Assembly: GCF_002270355.1 (NCBI RefSeq) | Contig: NZ_NJFZ01000003.1 | Location: 96,306 to 160,305 of the forward strand | Source of the DNA: Flectobacillus sp. BAB-3569 | GTDB lineage: Bacteria > Bacteroidota > Bacteroidia > Cytophagales > Spirosomataceae | Reading direction: 5' to 3' | Length of the DNA: 64,000 bases | In this document: positions 28,985-39,255 of the stretch, in pieces | Numbering within the stretch: the first letter of the stretch is position 1 | Layout of the letters: each line of letters opens with the position of its first letter | The notes under the pieces: generated by a model | Database searches by the model: none | What the model was told of the DNA's origin: nothing | The model's input: only the letters and a program-made list of their open reading frames with translations | Translations under genes and position numbers: made by a program

Positions 28985-28990
28985 AAATAA

Positions 28991-29992
28991 CTACCACCTA
29001 ATCAAAGCAGAACCCCATGTGAAACCACTTCCGAAAGCCGCCAGACATACCAAATGTCCATCTTTAATTTTCCCCATTTCCCAAGCTTCACTTAAGGCAA
29101 TTGGGATGGATGCTGCGGTGGTATTGCCATATTTTTGGATATTATTCATTACTTTTTCTTCTGGCAAGCCCATTTGCTGGCGCACATACTCCGAAATACG
29201 AAGGTTGGCTTGATGTGGCACCAATAGGTCAATATCTTCTGGAGATAAATTGTTTTTATCCAAAGCTTCTTTAATTACTTCTGGAAAACGAACTACGGCG
29301 TGTTTGAACACCATATTCCCATTCATAATCACCTCTCCAGTATTTTTATCTTCGAACAAATCATCATAAAAACGCTTTGGACGGCTACTTCCAGGGTCTT
29401 TTACGTACAAGTCTTCGGCATACGTACCATCGGCGTGTAAGTGCGTCGAAAGAATTCGATGCGAGGGGTCGGTAGTTGCTTGTACGACTGCTGCACCTGC
29501 ACCATCGCCGAAAATAACCGCTACACCTCTTCCTTCGGTGGTATGATTAAGAAAGGTAGATTGTATTTCAGCACCAATGACCAAAATGTTTTTATACATT
29601 CCCGAACGAATAAATTGGTCTGCTGTTGAGAGCGCATATACAAATCCAGAGCATTGGTCACGAATATCTAGGACACCGACGTTTTGCATGCCCAAATTGC
29701 GTTGTAATACAAAGCCTGGCCCTGGGAAATAGTAGTCGGGCGTAATCGTAGCGTAAACAATAAAATCAATTTCCTGAGGCGTTAGCCCAGCACGTTCGAT
29801 GGCAATTTTAGCGGCTTCGGTAGCCATTGAGGCATTCGTGTCCTTGCCGTAAGTAAAATATCGACGTTCTTTAATACCTGTTCGCTCGGTAATCCAAGCG
29901 TCGTTGGTATCCATAATGCTTTCGAGGTATTGATTAGAAATTACATTTTCAGGAACGTAATGTCCTAGTCCCACAATTTTTGAATAATACAT
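28991..29992 (-). CDS. fabH: 3-oxoacyl-ACP synthase III (FabH)
   Basis: Initiates type II fatty acid synthesis by condensing acetyl-CoA (or a branched acyl-CoA) with malonyl-ACP. 333 residues with the full catalytic triad: Cys114 in IRDQCSGFVYAL, His260 in LLVPHQANLR, Asn290 in YGNTTAAS. Cytoplasmic. The start is unambiguous (MYYSKIVGLGHYVPEN). Bacteroidota often carry two FabH paralogues; which this is cannot be told. It ends near the nested repeat block. Confidence 0.93.
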   Translation of the reverse strand: MYYSKIVGLGHYVPENVISNQYLESIMDTNDAWITERTGIKERRYFTYGKDTNASMATEAAKIAIERAGLTPQEIDFIVYATITPDYYFPGPGFVLQRNLGMQNVGVLDIRDQCSGFVYALSTADQFIRSGMYKNILVIGAEIQSTFLNHTTEGRGVAVIFGDGAGAAVVQATTDPSHRILSTHLHADGTYAEDLYVKDPGSSRPKRFYDDLFEDKNTGEVIMNGNMVFKHAVVRFPEVIKEALDKNNLSPEDIDLLVPHQANLRISEYVRQQMGLPEEKVMNNIQKYGNTTAASIPIALSEAWEMGKIKDGHLVCLAAFGSGFTWGSALIRW

Positions 29993-30180
29993 ATTTTTGC
30001 CAAGTGAATTAGTTTGTTGTTGATATTAAAGAAAAATAACAAAAGTGTATTTTTCTTTTGAAAATTTCCCCCTTACTGTTTTACTTAAATATTTGTGTAA
30101 AAGTAGGAAAAAATTATCTTTTTCGGTGTTGATTCGTAGCTAAACAAAAAGTAATTAGAAATCCATCTTACCTAAAATAT

Positions 30181-30221
30181 AAAGAGCTTCTTTCAAACTT
30201 TTGTTTAAAAGAAGCTCTTTT
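30181..30221 (-). terminator. Terminator downstream of pssA
   Basis: Stem AAAGAGCTTC / GAAGCTCTTT with flanking A/T runs, 18 bases beyond the pssA stop codon. Confidence 0.75.
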
Positions 30222-30238
30222 CATGATTTTGGAAATAG

Positions 30239-30988
30239 TTACTTTTTCTCCCCCATCAAATTATCAGCAATCGAAATCAGGATATAGATAAAGATAATCA
30301 CTGGAATAGCAACGAATTTGAAGACCAAAATTAATGCTAATGAAAGTATTAAGAAGATATATTTGACTTGATTAGATTTCCAATCAAAGTTCTTGAATTT
30401 CAAAGCAAAAAGCGGTAGTTCTGCTACCAACAAATAAGACATTACAATTGAATAAATAATCAAAACATTGTAATTGAGCACATAATCACGGTATTCGGGA
30501 TGATACACCAAAATCAACGGCAACGACGCCACTACCATGCCATTGGCTGGCGTAGGCACTCCAATGAACGAATGACTTTGGCGGGTATCTACATTGAATT
30601 TTGCTAATCTTAATGCCGAAAATACGGCTAGTACAAAAGCAATATAAGGTTTATAAAAACCAAATAATCCTACAGTACAAGTTCCCGTTGTACAACTTCC
30701 TTCGATAAGCTTTAGCATGATAAAGGCTGGCAAAACACCAAAAGTTACCATGTCTGCTAAGGAATCCAATTCTTTACCGATGGGAGATTGCGCATTGACC
30801 AAGCGAGCAATAAAGCCGTCGAGCCAGTCGCAGACTAATGCCACACCAATGAGGATTGAAGGCAAAATTAATTTATCGGGCTGGTTGATAAAATCTGGCG
30901 TGGAAAGAACAATATTTAACCCAAAAATCCCACAAAGTAAATTTCCACATGTGAGAGCATTAGGGATATGATTTTTGATTGAAAACAT
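30239..30988 (-). CDS. pssA: CDP-diacylglycerol-serine O-phosphatidyltransferase
   Basis: Membrane enzyme making phosphatidylserine from CDP-DAG and serine, precursor of phosphatidylethanolamine. 249 residues with about eight hydrophobic helices and the CDP-alcohol phosphotransferase motif DGFIARLVNAQSPIGKELDS plus the following LAD (D..AR.......G...D...D). No psd gene in the window. It is preceded by an MBL-fold gene 12 bases upstream on the same strand, so they are probably co-transcribed. Confidence 0.93.
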   Translation of the reverse strand: MFSIKNHIPNALTCGNLLCGIFGLNIVLSTPDFINQPDKLILPSILIGVALVCDWLDGFIARLVNAQSPIGKELDSLADMVTFGVLPAFIMLKLIEGSCTTGTCTVGLFGFYKPYIAFVLAVFSALRLAKFNVDTRQSHSFIGVPTPANGMVVASLPLILVYHPEYRDYVLNYNVLIIYSIVMSYLLVAELPLFALKFKNFDWKSNQVKYIFLILSLALILVFKFVAIPVIIFIYILISIADNLMGEKK

Positions 30989-31000
30989 GCTGTGTTGTGC

Positions 31001-31642
31001 TTAAAGTCTGACAAATGGATTATTCTTTTTCTCAAAACCAATTGTCGTACTTGATCCATGACCAGGGTAAACTACGGTTTCGTCGGGAAGTGTGTATAAT
31101 TTTGTTTTAATACTTTTTTCTAAATCGGCGAAGCTACATAGAGGTAAGTCGGTACGTCCTACACTTCCTTTGAACAATACATCGCCACCAATTACAAAAT
31201 TTTGTTTTTGGGCATAAAACACTACGTGCCCAGGAGCGTGTCCTGGCGTAAAGAAAACCTGTAAAGTGCTATTGCCAAAACTTATATCTTTCCCTTCCTC
31301 CAAATACTCATCCACTGAAGCATGCTCATAGGCAGGAAATCCCCAAAATGCGGCTCTATCAGGTGCTGAATTTAACACTGGAATGTCTTTTTCGTGTAAA
31401 AAGTAGCTAATGTTATAGTTTCTTTTGATGAACGCATTACCCAAAATATGATCTATATGAGCGTGTGTATTGAGCAATTTAACAGGTTTTAGTTTTTTCT
31501 CCGAAATAAAATCTGTCAATGCCTTACGTTCCTCATACACGTGACAACCCGGATCGATGATGACACATTCTAAAGTTTCGTCCCATAGAATGTAGGTATT
31601 TTCTTGGAAAGGATTAAATGTAAATATTTCTATCTGAATCAT
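31001..31642 (-). CDS. MBL-fold metallohydrolase (glyoxalase II-like)
   Basis: 213 residues. Zinc-binding motifs are THAHIDHILGN (HxHxDH), PGHAPGHVVFY, GGDVLFKGSVGRTDLP and YPGHGS. Fits the YcbL/GloB group of thioester or persulfide hydrolases, cytoplasmic. The exact substrate is open. First gene of a likely operon with pssA. A TAACTTTG box lies 28 bases upstream. Confidence 0.87.
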   Translation of the reverse strand: MIQIEIFTFNPFQENTYILWDETLECVIIDPGCHVYEERKALTDFISEKKLKPVKLLNTHAHIDHILGNAFIKRNYNISYFLHEKDIPVLNSAPDRAAFWGFPAYEHASVDEYLEEGKDISFGNSTLQVFFTPGHAPGHVVFYAQKQNFVIGGDVLFKGSVGRTDLPLCSFADLEKSIKTKLYTLPDETVVYPGHGSSTTIGFEKKNNPFVRL

Positions 31643-31669
31643 TTTCTTGTAAGAATAAGTCTATACTGA

Positions 31670-31677
31670 CAAAGTTA
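31670..31677 (-). promoter_or_regulatory. Possible -7 element for the MBL/pssA unit
   Basis: The minus strand reads TAACTTTG, giving a start site near 31663 and a leader of about 20 bases. No clear -33 element. Confidence 0.4.
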
Positions 31678-31737
31678 TAAAAATTAAGTAAAGCGAAGTT
31701 ATTCGTTAACAGTATATCAGTGATTTGAATGAATACC

Positions 31738-31905
31738 TAAGTTAGTGGGCAAAATAGAATTTAAGATTGTGCTTTGGGCTTTCAGGTATCGGCTTTCGGC
31801 AGTGGGCTTTTTAAAAAGCATGGCTGTGGTTAATAAAGAGCATTTTAACACTCTGTGCCTTGTGCCTGTTGCCTAGTGCCTAAACAAATAGCTTTAATTA
31901 CCCAT
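31738..31905 (+). repeat. Repeat family A copy abutting the RsmI-like gene end
   Basis: Starts TAAGTTAGTGGGC then AAAATAGAATTTAAG, with the GGCTTTCAGGTATCGGC and TGCCTTGTGCCTGTTGCC core. The right end degrades within a few bases of the stop codon of the methyltransferase gene (31909). It resembles the copy at 12684 closely. Confidence 0.7.
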
Positions 31906-31908
31906 TTG

Positions 31909-32607
31909 TTAGGCGCTCATCAAAAACATCGTTGGTTTTTTGTGCAAATCAGGCTTTTGTTTTTTCCATTCCGAAATAGTTTTGGTTTGGATAAACTCAT
32001 CTTCTGCACTTACATTACTGGCAATACAAAGTTTGATATTGCCTTGACAAGTTTGCAAAATATCTTCCAAAAACTGATTATTACGAAATGGCGTTTCCAT
32101 AAATATCTGCGTTTGGAGTTTTTGAGCGCTTTTTTCTAAATTCTTTAAAGATTTCTGCCTTTCAATTTTATCAATCGGTAAATAGCCATGGAAAATAAAA
32201 GATTGACCAGAAAAACCCGAAGCCATCAAACCCAGAAGGATAGAGGATGGCCCAACAAGCGGACATACCCTAATACCCATTTCATGGGCTATTTGTACAG
32301 CAACAGCCCCCGGGTCTGCTACACCAGGGCAGCCTGCCTCTGACATGACGCCGATAGATGCATCGGCAGGAATTTGTTTAAAATAGGAACGAACCTTATC
32401 AGCGGTAGTATCTTTATCCAATTCAAAAAATACTAATTCGTCAATAATCTTGCCCAATTTGAGTTCGCTGATACAACGACGAGCCGTTCGAATATTTTCT
32501 ACAAAATAATAATTTGTTTGTTTGACTACCTCCAATATTTGTGGTGCCAATACCTGATGTGCCGTATTGGGCGCCATTGTGGTTGGGATAAGATATAAAG
32601 TCTTCAT
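31909..32607 (-). CDS. SAM-dependent methyltransferase, RsmI-like (TP_methylase)
   Basis: 232 residues of tetrapyrrole-methylase fold: MKTLYLIPTTMAP opening, ADASIGVMSEAGCPGVADPG and GIRVCPLVGPSSILLGLMASGFSG. Resembles RsmI, the 16S rRNA C1402 2'-O-methyltransferase, but is the shorter Bacteroidota-type paralogue without the usual C-terminal helices, so the target is uncertain. Its start is 8 bases after the stop of the upstream esterase gene on the same strand, indicating an operon. Confidence 0.82.
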   Translation of the reverse strand: MKTLYLIPTTMAPNTAHQVLAPQILEVVKQTNYYFVENIRTARRCISELKLGKIIDELVFFELDKDTTADKVRSYFKQIPADASIGVMSEAGCPGVADPGAVAVQIAHEMGIRVCPLVGPSSILLGLMASGFSGQSFIFHGYLPIDKIERQKSLKNLEKSAQKLQTQIFMETPFRNNQFLEDILQTCQGNIKLCIASNVSAEDEFIQTKTISEWKKQKPDLHKKPTMFLMSA

Positions 32608-32615
32608 GGAGGGGA

Positions 32616-33386
32616 CTATTGTACAAATTCTCGTGTGATTCTAATAAATTCTTGTGGGTTGTCTGCCTGTACCCAGTGGCCTGCGCCCTCGACAGTGACT
32701 AATTCGTAGTTAGGGAAAATTTCCCAAATACGACGTTCGTCTTCTGGCTGGATATAGTGCGATTCGGAGCCACGGACAAATAGTACAGGTTGGTCTACCA
32801 CATGTTCGTTGTCTAATTCGTGACCAACTACATCAATATTCTTAGAGATTACAGGTACGTTGATTCTCCAATCAAATTGATTGTCTTTTTCTGGGTTTCT
32901 CCAAAGGTTTTTAATCAAAAACTGACGTACCCCTTCTTTTTCCTCAAAGCGTTTTAAAATTTCGTTGGCCTCGGTACGACTACTAAGATTAGGAAGATCG
33001 ACAGCCGCTAGTCCTTGCAAAATCATGTGGTGATGCACAGGATAGAATTTGGGTGCAATATCAACCACCATCATTTTTGAAAATGAATCTGGATAATTGA
33101 GTGCAAATTGCATGACTGTTTTGCCACCCATGGAGTGACCGATGATAATAGGATTTTCGATTTGGTGATCGTCGATAAATTCTTTTAAGTCGGCAGACAT
33201 CACTTCGTAATTGAACTCATCACTTCTTGGCGATTGTCCATGATTACGCTGGTCGACCATATACACCTGATAAGTGTCGGCCAAAACTTTTCCGATGGTA
33301 AGCCAGTTGTCCGACGAACCAAAAATACCATGAAGAATAATAATCGCTTGGCCAGTTTCGCCAGCTTTTCTAAAATATAGTTTCAT
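32616..33386 (-). CDS. Alpha/beta hydrolase (YbfF-like esterase)
   Basis: 256 residues with the esterase fold: oxyanion loop LHGIFGSSDNW, DQRNHGQSP, nucleophile elbow GHSMGG, acid Asp in the later strand and terminal His in GAGHWVQADNP. No signal peptide. The likely substrates are short-chain acyl or thioesters. It leads into the RsmI-like gene. Confidence 0.88.
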   Translation of the reverse strand: MKLYFRKAGETGQAIIILHGIFGSSDNWLTIGKVLADTYQVYMVDQRNHGQSPRSDEFNYEVMSADLKEFIDDHQIENPIIIGHSMGGKTVMQFALNYPDSFSKMMVVDIAPKFYPVHHHMILQGLAAVDLPNLSSRTEANEILKRFEEKEGVRQFLIKNLWRNPEKDNQFDWRINVPVISKNIDVVGHELDNEHVVDQPVLFVRGSESHYIQPEDERRIWEIFPNYELVTVEGAGHWVQADNPQEFIRITREFVQ

Positions 33387-33463
33387 TTTCGAATATGTGA
33401 GCGTTCAACGAAATATACATTCCGAGTGAAATACGCTTATCTGCTAAAATCTAGGAAGGAAGA

Positions 33464-34300
33464 TTATTTGTTTTTTTCTGCAAAGATACGACTTACCTCG
33501 ACAGGGTAATCAGTAATCATTATATCTAATTGTAGACTTTGTGCTAAATCCTGATAAAAAGATGACTCAAAAGGCTTAGGATGATTTTTAGCGTTTTCGC
33601 TACAATCTGCCATGAGACGAACACCTTTTGCTTTTAATTCAGCAATGACAGACACAGGCGTTTGAGGGTTGACATAGGCAACAAGCTGTTTGAAATCAGG
33701 CTGAAATGCAAGAATATTTTTCCAATCTTCTTCATTTCTTATTAGCGCAGAAATATTTGTAGTCGTCGAAAGTTGAAAAACCTCTTTGGTATTTTCAGGT
33801 TTGAAAGTGAGAAAAAGCACTCTCGAATCGAGTTGGTATTGGTGTACCGCTTCGTACACTTTTCTCCAAGAATTTCCTTTAACATCAAGCATCAACCAAG
33901 CCCTTGGATGTTTTTTGAGCCAAACCAACATTTCATTGAAAGTAGGAAGCGGTGTTTTTGAAATATTTCCTAGACTATTTTTCAAAAAAGTTTTTGAAAG
34001 TAATGAATCATTGGATGTTTTGATGAGTCCTGTTGCAGTTGTAGTTCTCTCAAGACTAGTATCATGCAATACAAAGAGGTTACCATTGAAATTTTCTCTA
34101 ATATCTAACTCCAGAATAATGGGAGAGGAGTTGGCATTTTGGTAGGTATAGTCAAAAAGTGGGGCGCTATTTTCAGGAAAATTTTGATAAAATCCACCAC
34201 GATGCCCACAGATTTTGAGATTTTGTGTAAAACTTTTTAGACTACTAAATAGTAATACAATAGAAGTAATCAGGAAAATAAAATTTCGAGCAGTATTCAT
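33464..34300 (-). CDS. Glycerophosphodiester phosphodiesterase family protein, exported
   Basis: 278 residues; signal peptide-like N-terminus (1-25). GDPD motifs: CGHRGGFYQNFPENS, LELDIRENFNGNLFVLHD (the catalytic HRG and E.D signatures) and TDYPVEVSRI near the C-terminus. Likely periplasmic, releasing glycerol-3-phosphate or related products. Single gene on the minus strand. Confidence 0.83.
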   Translation of the reverse strand: MNTARNFIFLITSIVLLFSSLKSFTQNLKICGHRGGFYQNFPENSAPLFDYTYQNANSSPIILELDIRENFNGNLFVLHDTSLERTTTATGLIKTSNDSLLSKTFLKNSLGNISKTPLPTFNEMLVWLKKHPRAWLMLDVKGNSWRKVYEAVHQYQLDSRVLFLTFKPENTKEVFQLSTTTNISALIRNEEDWKNILAFQPDFKQLVAYVNPQTPVSVIAELKAKGVRLMADCSENAKNHPKPFESSFYQDLAQSLQLDIMITDYPVEVSRIFAEKNK

Positions 34301-34623
34301 TCCTCAAAAGATTTTTAAAAGTGTTTGTTGAAAAGATTGATGGAGCTGTAGAAAGCAAAATAAAATTTAGATAATATCATCGTTGGAATTGACTTGACAT
34401 GTAGCAAATTTAAAACCTTTATCATGAAATATAGGTATATACATCAATTTAAAAGAATCTTTAAAAAATACTAATCTAATAGATTAACAAAATCTACTTG
34501 CTTTTAAATTCTTTTAGTTAAACTGTTTGTATAAAAATTAGCATTATTTTAAGAGGTCTGATGGCCAAAACTTATAAATCAGTACCTTACAGTAAGGAAA
34601 TTTACATTCAGTTAATTTTCGAA
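34301..34623. other. Divergent gap before the TonB receptor
   Basis: Gene-free AT-rich sequence between the GDPD start and the TonB receptor promoter. One 20-base stretch near 34363 resembles the GCAAAATAAAATTTA part of repeat family A ends but has no second end, so it may be chance or a relic. Confidence 0.35.
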
Positions 34624-34656
34624 TTTTGTTGTTACTAAATTTTTGTTGTTATTTTG
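34624..34656 (+). promoter_or_regulatory. Possible promoter of the TonB receptor
   Basis: TTTTG at 34624-34628 and TATTTTG at 34650-34656 with 21 bases between. The second box is one base short of TAnnTTTG, so this is a near match. The leader to the ATG at 34702 would be about 40 bases. Confidence 0.35.
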
Positions 34657-34701
34657 TAGCCAAATCATCCATTCAGTTTCTAACTAAATTCCAAATTCAC
34701 T

Positions 34702-37700
34702 ATGTTGAAAAGAATCTTTACCACTAACGTAGTTTTGACATTGCTTTTTGCAGTTGCTGCTACTATTTCAAGTGTACAGGTTTTTGCACAGGTTACATCT
34801 TCATCAATTTCTGGTATTGTTACTGATAAGAAAGGTGAAGCACTTCCTGGCGCAAGTGTAATTGCTGTACACACTCCATCAGGTACACGTTATGGTGTAT
34901 CTACAAACGCATCAGGTCGCTATACTCTTCCAGGGGTACGTGTTGGCGGTCCTTTTACAATTAAAGTAACATTTGTAGGTTACAAAGAACAAGTAAGAGA
35001 AAACTTATTTACAACTCTCGGTACTGCAACTAACGCTAGCTTCTCAATGGATGAAGATGGTGGAAAGCAATTGGATGAAGTAGTTGTAAAAACTTCTCGT
35101 TCAGATGTATTTAGTTCTGGTCGTACAGGTGCTGCTGCAACTTTTGGTACTGGCGCTATTAACAGTTTGCCTACAATTGGTCGTACAATCGATGATATTA
35201 CTAAATACAATGCTTACAGTAATGGTCGTTCTTTTGGTGGTCAAGATAGCCGCTTCAATAACTTTACAATTGACGGTTCTGTATTCAACAACGGATTTGG
35301 TTTAGGTAGCTCAGCTCAAGCGGGTGGTCGTACAGGTACAACTGCTGTATCTTTAGATGCTATCGAGCAAGTACAAGTAAACATCGCTCCATTTGACGTT
35401 CGTCAATCTGGTTTTGCTGGTGCTGGTATCAACGCAGTAACTCGCTCAGGTACTAACGAATTTACTGGTTCTGCATACCATATTTTTAGAGGTAGCAATC
35501 TTGTAGGTAAAAAAGCAGATGGTAGAGATTTACCGACTGTAAATATTAATGAGAAAACTACAGGCTTCAGAGTTGGTGGTCCTATCATTAAGGATAAATT
35601 GTTCTTCTTCGCTAACTACGAAAACTTCAAAAGTTCAACGCCAGCGTTGAACTGGTCAGCAAACCGTGCTGGAGCTACTGGTAACGTATCACGTGTTACA
35701 GCGGCTGATTTAGAAGATTTGAGTAGCTTTATGAAAACCAACTTCGGTTGGGATGGAGGAGCCATCGATAACTTCAATAACGATGTAACTTCTTCAAAAG
35801 CGTTGATTCGTTTGGATTATAACATCAACAACAATCACAAATTGTCAGTTCGTTACTCTCACCACGATTCACAATCTGGTTCTATCATCAGTAACTCTAA
35901 CTCAAGTAACACTGCTGGTAATGGTAACAGAACTAACTCTGCGCTAGCATTATCAATGCAAAATACAGGTTATGTGATTCAAGATAATACTCGTTCTATT
36001 GTTGCTGAATTGAACTCGACATTCAATAGTAAGTTTGCTAACAACTTTATTGCAACTTATAACAAACAAACTGAAGACCGCGTTCAACAGAATTTGTTCC
36101 CAACAATTGATATTTTGAAAGATGGTTCTACTTATACTTCTTTAGGTATGGATCCATTTACGCCAAATAACAAGTTGAACTATTCTACTTTGAATTTAAC
36201 AAACAACTTGTCTTATTATGCGGGTAACCACACATTGACATTAGGTCTTGCTTACGAATACTTCACATCGAATAACGTATTCTTCCCGTCTTCAAACGGT
36301 GTTTGGGTTTATAACTCAATTGATGATTTCAAAACTGCAGCTTTAGCTTACAAGGCTAATCCAAACTTGACTACATCTCCTGTTCCTATCGCTCGTTTCA
36401 ACTACAGATATTCATTGTTGCCTAACGGAGAAGAGCCTCTTCAAACTTTGAAGATTTCTACATACTCTGCTTACTTACAAGATGAATTCCAAGTAAATGA
36501 TCGTTTGAAAGTGACAGGTGGTGTTCGTTTTGATATCTTTAGCTATGACAACTCAACTTCTGCTTCATTCTACAACCCTGTTGTTGCTGGTTTGACTTAC
36601 AAAGATGAGAATGGTGCTAACTTGAAAGTAAATACTGGAGCATTCCCAAGTGCAAAATTGTTAGTTTCTCCACGTATCGGATTTAACTATGATGTTAAAG
36701 GAGATAAAACTACTCAGATTCGTGGTGGTACTGGTATTTTCGTTTCTCGTATTCCTCAAGTATTGGTATCAAACCAATTGGGTAACAACGGTGTAAACAC
36801 TGCTTTGATTAGCCCTACAACTGCTGCTGATAGATTGAGATACCCATTCACATTGGATCCAAGTGTGTATAAGCCAACTACTACAGATATTACAAGATTG
36901 CCTGCTTACGTTGTGAATGCTTCTAAAGAAGATTTGGAAAACCCAATGATTTGGAAGTCAAACATCGCGATTGATCAGAAATTACCATTAGGTTTGATTG
37001 GTACAGTTGAAGCTATCTATAACAAGAATATCAACGCATTGCGTTATATCGATGCCAACTTGAATGCTCCTACTACTAAATTCACTGGTGTTGATACTCG
37101 TGATAGATTTACAGGTACAAGATTCATGAATAGTGCAACAACAAACGTATTTGTGCTTTCAAACACTAACAAAGGTGAGTCTTACTCATTTACTGCTAAG
37201 TTAGAAAAACCAACTACAGATGGTTTTGGAGGTATGTTAGGTTATACTTATGCTTTAGCAAAAGACCTTCAATCTGTAGGTTCAACTGTTCAAGCTAACA
37301 TTCCAACTGTTGCTGGTCAAAACTACTTGACAACTGCTTTCTCTGATAACGACTTGCGTCACCGTATTGTAGGTTATGTAACTACCGTTTGAACTATGGT
37401 GGTAAAATGGGTGGTTCTACAATGTTTACTTTAGGTATGGTATCTAACAGTGGATTTAGACAATCTTATACATTTGGTAACGACTTCAACAACGATGGTC
37501 AAATCAATGATTTGATCTTTGTTCCAAACAAAGGTTCGGACTTGAACTTTGTTAACCAAACAATCAGTGGTCGTGTTTATACTGGTGCTGAGCAAGCAGC
37601 TGCATTTGATGCATTCATCGAAGGTAACGACTACTTGAAAACTCGTCGTGGTCAGTATGCTGAACGTAACGGTGGATACTCTCCTTGGTTGACTCGTTTT

Positions 37701-38018
37701 GACTTTACTGTTGAGCAAGATTTCTATGTGAAAGCTGGTAAAAATAAGAAGAATATCATCCGTTTACGTGCAGATATCTTGAACGTAGGTAACTTAATAA
37801 ACAACAAGTTCGGTGTAGGTTGGGTTGCAACTAACTTGAACCCATTGAGAGCAACTGTAGCTACAGATGGTTCTGTAACTTATACATTGGGTACTCAAGT
37901 TGTACAAGATGCTGCTGGTGCTAACCAAACTATTTTGTTACGTGACTCATTTGTTAAGAGTATCAACGTAAACAACGTATGGCAAGCACAATTCGGTATT
38001 CGTTATATTTTCGAATAA
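34702..38018 (+). pseudogene. Oar-like TonB-dependent outer-membrane receptor, one-base frameshift
   Basis: About 1105 residues once joined. A signal peptide (1-29) is followed by a carboxypeptidase-regulatory-like domain ([19 protein letters not shown]), a plug domain ([25 protein letters not shown]) and a long beta barrel. The first frame ends after RHRIVGYV at 37392. The barrel resumes in frame from [13 protein letters not shown] to IRYIFE at 38018. Insertion of one T near 37383 (ACTACC to ACTTACC) restores continuity. Codon choice (AAC, GGT, GCT, CGT enriched) differs from most neighbours and suggests high expression. The ligand is unknown. Ends at a strong terminator. Confidence 0.87.
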
Positions 38019-38044
38019 TCGAATCGCGGACATAAAACATACAA

Positions 38045-38077
38045 AAAAATCCCGCCTCACAAGGGCGGGATTTTTAT
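38045..38077 (+). terminator. Terminator after the TonB receptor
   Basis: Stem AATCCCGCC / GGCGGGATT followed by T run, 27 bases after the stop. GC-rich stem in an AT-rich region. Confidence 0.9.
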
Positions 38078-38114
38078 TTGCAATGAGGTTAAATATCTAC
38101 ATGAAATTGAACAA

Positions 38115-38143
38115 AATTGTCTTTAGGCTATCTAAAGACAATT
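38115..38143. other. Perfect 12-base palindromic hairpin
   Basis: AATTGTCTTTAG, five-base loop, CTAAAGACAATT. It sits between the two terminators of the convergent TonB receptor and uxs genes and has no T run. Extra termination hairpin or protein-binding site. Confidence 0.5.
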
Positions 38144-38158
38144 CTCTTTTAGCAAAAT

Positions 38159-38190
38159 AAAAACCCCAAGCATTTCGCTTGGGGTTTTTA
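38159..38190 (-). terminator. Terminator after uxs
   Basis: Stem AAACCCCAAGC / GCTTGGGGTTT around CATTTC-type loop, adjacent to the end of uxs on the minus strand. Confidence 0.9.
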
Positions 38191-38192
38191 TT

Positions 38193-39182
38193 TTATTTTC
38201 TCTCGTAATCTTCAAAACCTCTGTGATCTGCCATTTTGTACAGTTCATCGTTTGGTAATGACTTGAAGTATTCGTAAGTGATTTTTAGACCTTCTGCACG
38301 ATTTACTTTTGGTTCCCAACCTAAAAGCTCCTTCGCTTTTGTGATGTTTGGTTGGCGTTGTTTTGGATCGTCTTTTGGTAATGGTAATGAAATCAACTTT
38401 TGGTTTGTACCTGTCAATTTGATGATTTCTTCACCAAATTCTTTAATCGTGATTTCATCTGGATTACCAATGTTTACTGGATAAGGATAGTCGCTCAACA
38501 ACAAACGGTAGATACCTTCCACTAAGTCATCTACGAAACAGAATGAACGCGTTTGAGAACCGTCTCCAAACATCGTTAAATCCTCACCACGCAACGCTTG
38601 ACCAATAAATGCTGGCAATACACGTCCGTCGTTCAATCGCATTCTAGGACCGTAAGTATTGAAGATACGAACGATACGAGTCTCCAAGCCATGATACGTA
38701 TGGTATGCCATTGTCATAGCTTCTTGGAAACGTTTTGCCTCGTCATATACACCACGTGGACCCACTGGGTTTACGTTACCCCAATATTCCTCTGTTTGTG
38801 GGTGTACAGTTGGGTCACCATAAACTTCCGAAGTAGAAGCAATCAATACTCTAGCATTCTTTACACGAGCCAATCCCAAACAATTGTGAATACCCAATGA
38901 ACCTACTTTAAGGGTCTGAATTGGAATTTTCAAATAGTCAATTGGTGAAGCTGGCGAAGCAAAGTGAAGAATATAATCTAACTCGCCTGGAACGTGGATA
39001 AACTTCGATACATCGTGATGATAAAACTCGAAGTTAGGTAATTTGAACAAGTGCTCAATGTTTTTTAAGTCACCTGTAATAAGGTTATCCATTGCAATAA
39101 CATGATAACCTTCTTTGATAAATCTATCGCAAAGGTGAGAGCCTAAAAAGCCTGCTCCACCTGTGATTAATACTCGTTTCAT
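38193..39182 (-). CDS. uxs: UDP-glucuronate decarboxylase (UDP-xylose synthase)
   Basis: SDR-type enzyme converting UDP-glucuronate to UDP-xylose. 329 residues with [14 protein letters not shown] (NAD site), the YDEAK (YxxxK) catalytic pair, [12 protein letters not shown] and [17 protein letters not shown], the latter typical of UXS. It acts right after Ugd, whose gene lies upstream on the same strand, so the two form a pathway for cell-surface glycans. The gap between them contains a hairpin, so expression may be partly uncoupled. Confidence 0.9.
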   Translation of the reverse strand: MKRVLITGGAGFLGSHLCDRFIKEGYHVIAMDNLITGDLKNIEHLFKLPNFEFYHHDVSKFIHVPGELDYILHFASPASPIDYLKIPIQTLKVGSLGIHNCLGLARVKNARVLIASTSEVYGDPTVHPQTEEYWGNVNPVGPRGVYDEAKRFQEAMTMAYHTYHGLETRIVRIFNTYGPRMRLNDGRVLPAFIGQALRGEDLTMFGDGSQTRSFCFVDDLVEGIYRLLLSDYPYPVNIGNPDEITIKEFGEEIIKLTGTNQKLISLPLPKDDPKQRQPNITKAKELLGWEPKVNRAEGLKITYEYFKSLPNDELYKMADHRGFEDYERK

Positions 39183-39196
39183 ATTGTTTAGATTTA

Positions 39197-39246
39197 GTGA
39201 ATTAGTGAATGAGTGTTTTTATAAAAAGACTCATTCACTAATTCAC
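39197..39246. repeat. Perfect hairpin of GTGAATT words between ugd and uxs
   Basis: 18-base arms GTGAATTAGTGAATGAGT and ACTCATTCACTAATTCAC with a 14-base loop. Same word style as 5521-5589. In a co-directional gap it may attenuate or process the ugd-uxs transcript. Confidence 0.65.
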
Positions 39247-39255
39247 AATTCACCA

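Noticed and set aside
34363..34382. Possible eighth copy of repeat family A before the TonB receptor
   Set aside because: Only one end-like block (GCAAAATAAAATTTA) is present; no core or second end.
35105..35588. Overlapping ORFs inside the TonB receptor on both strands
   Set aside because: Shadows of a strongly biased coding sequence; no start context or homology.
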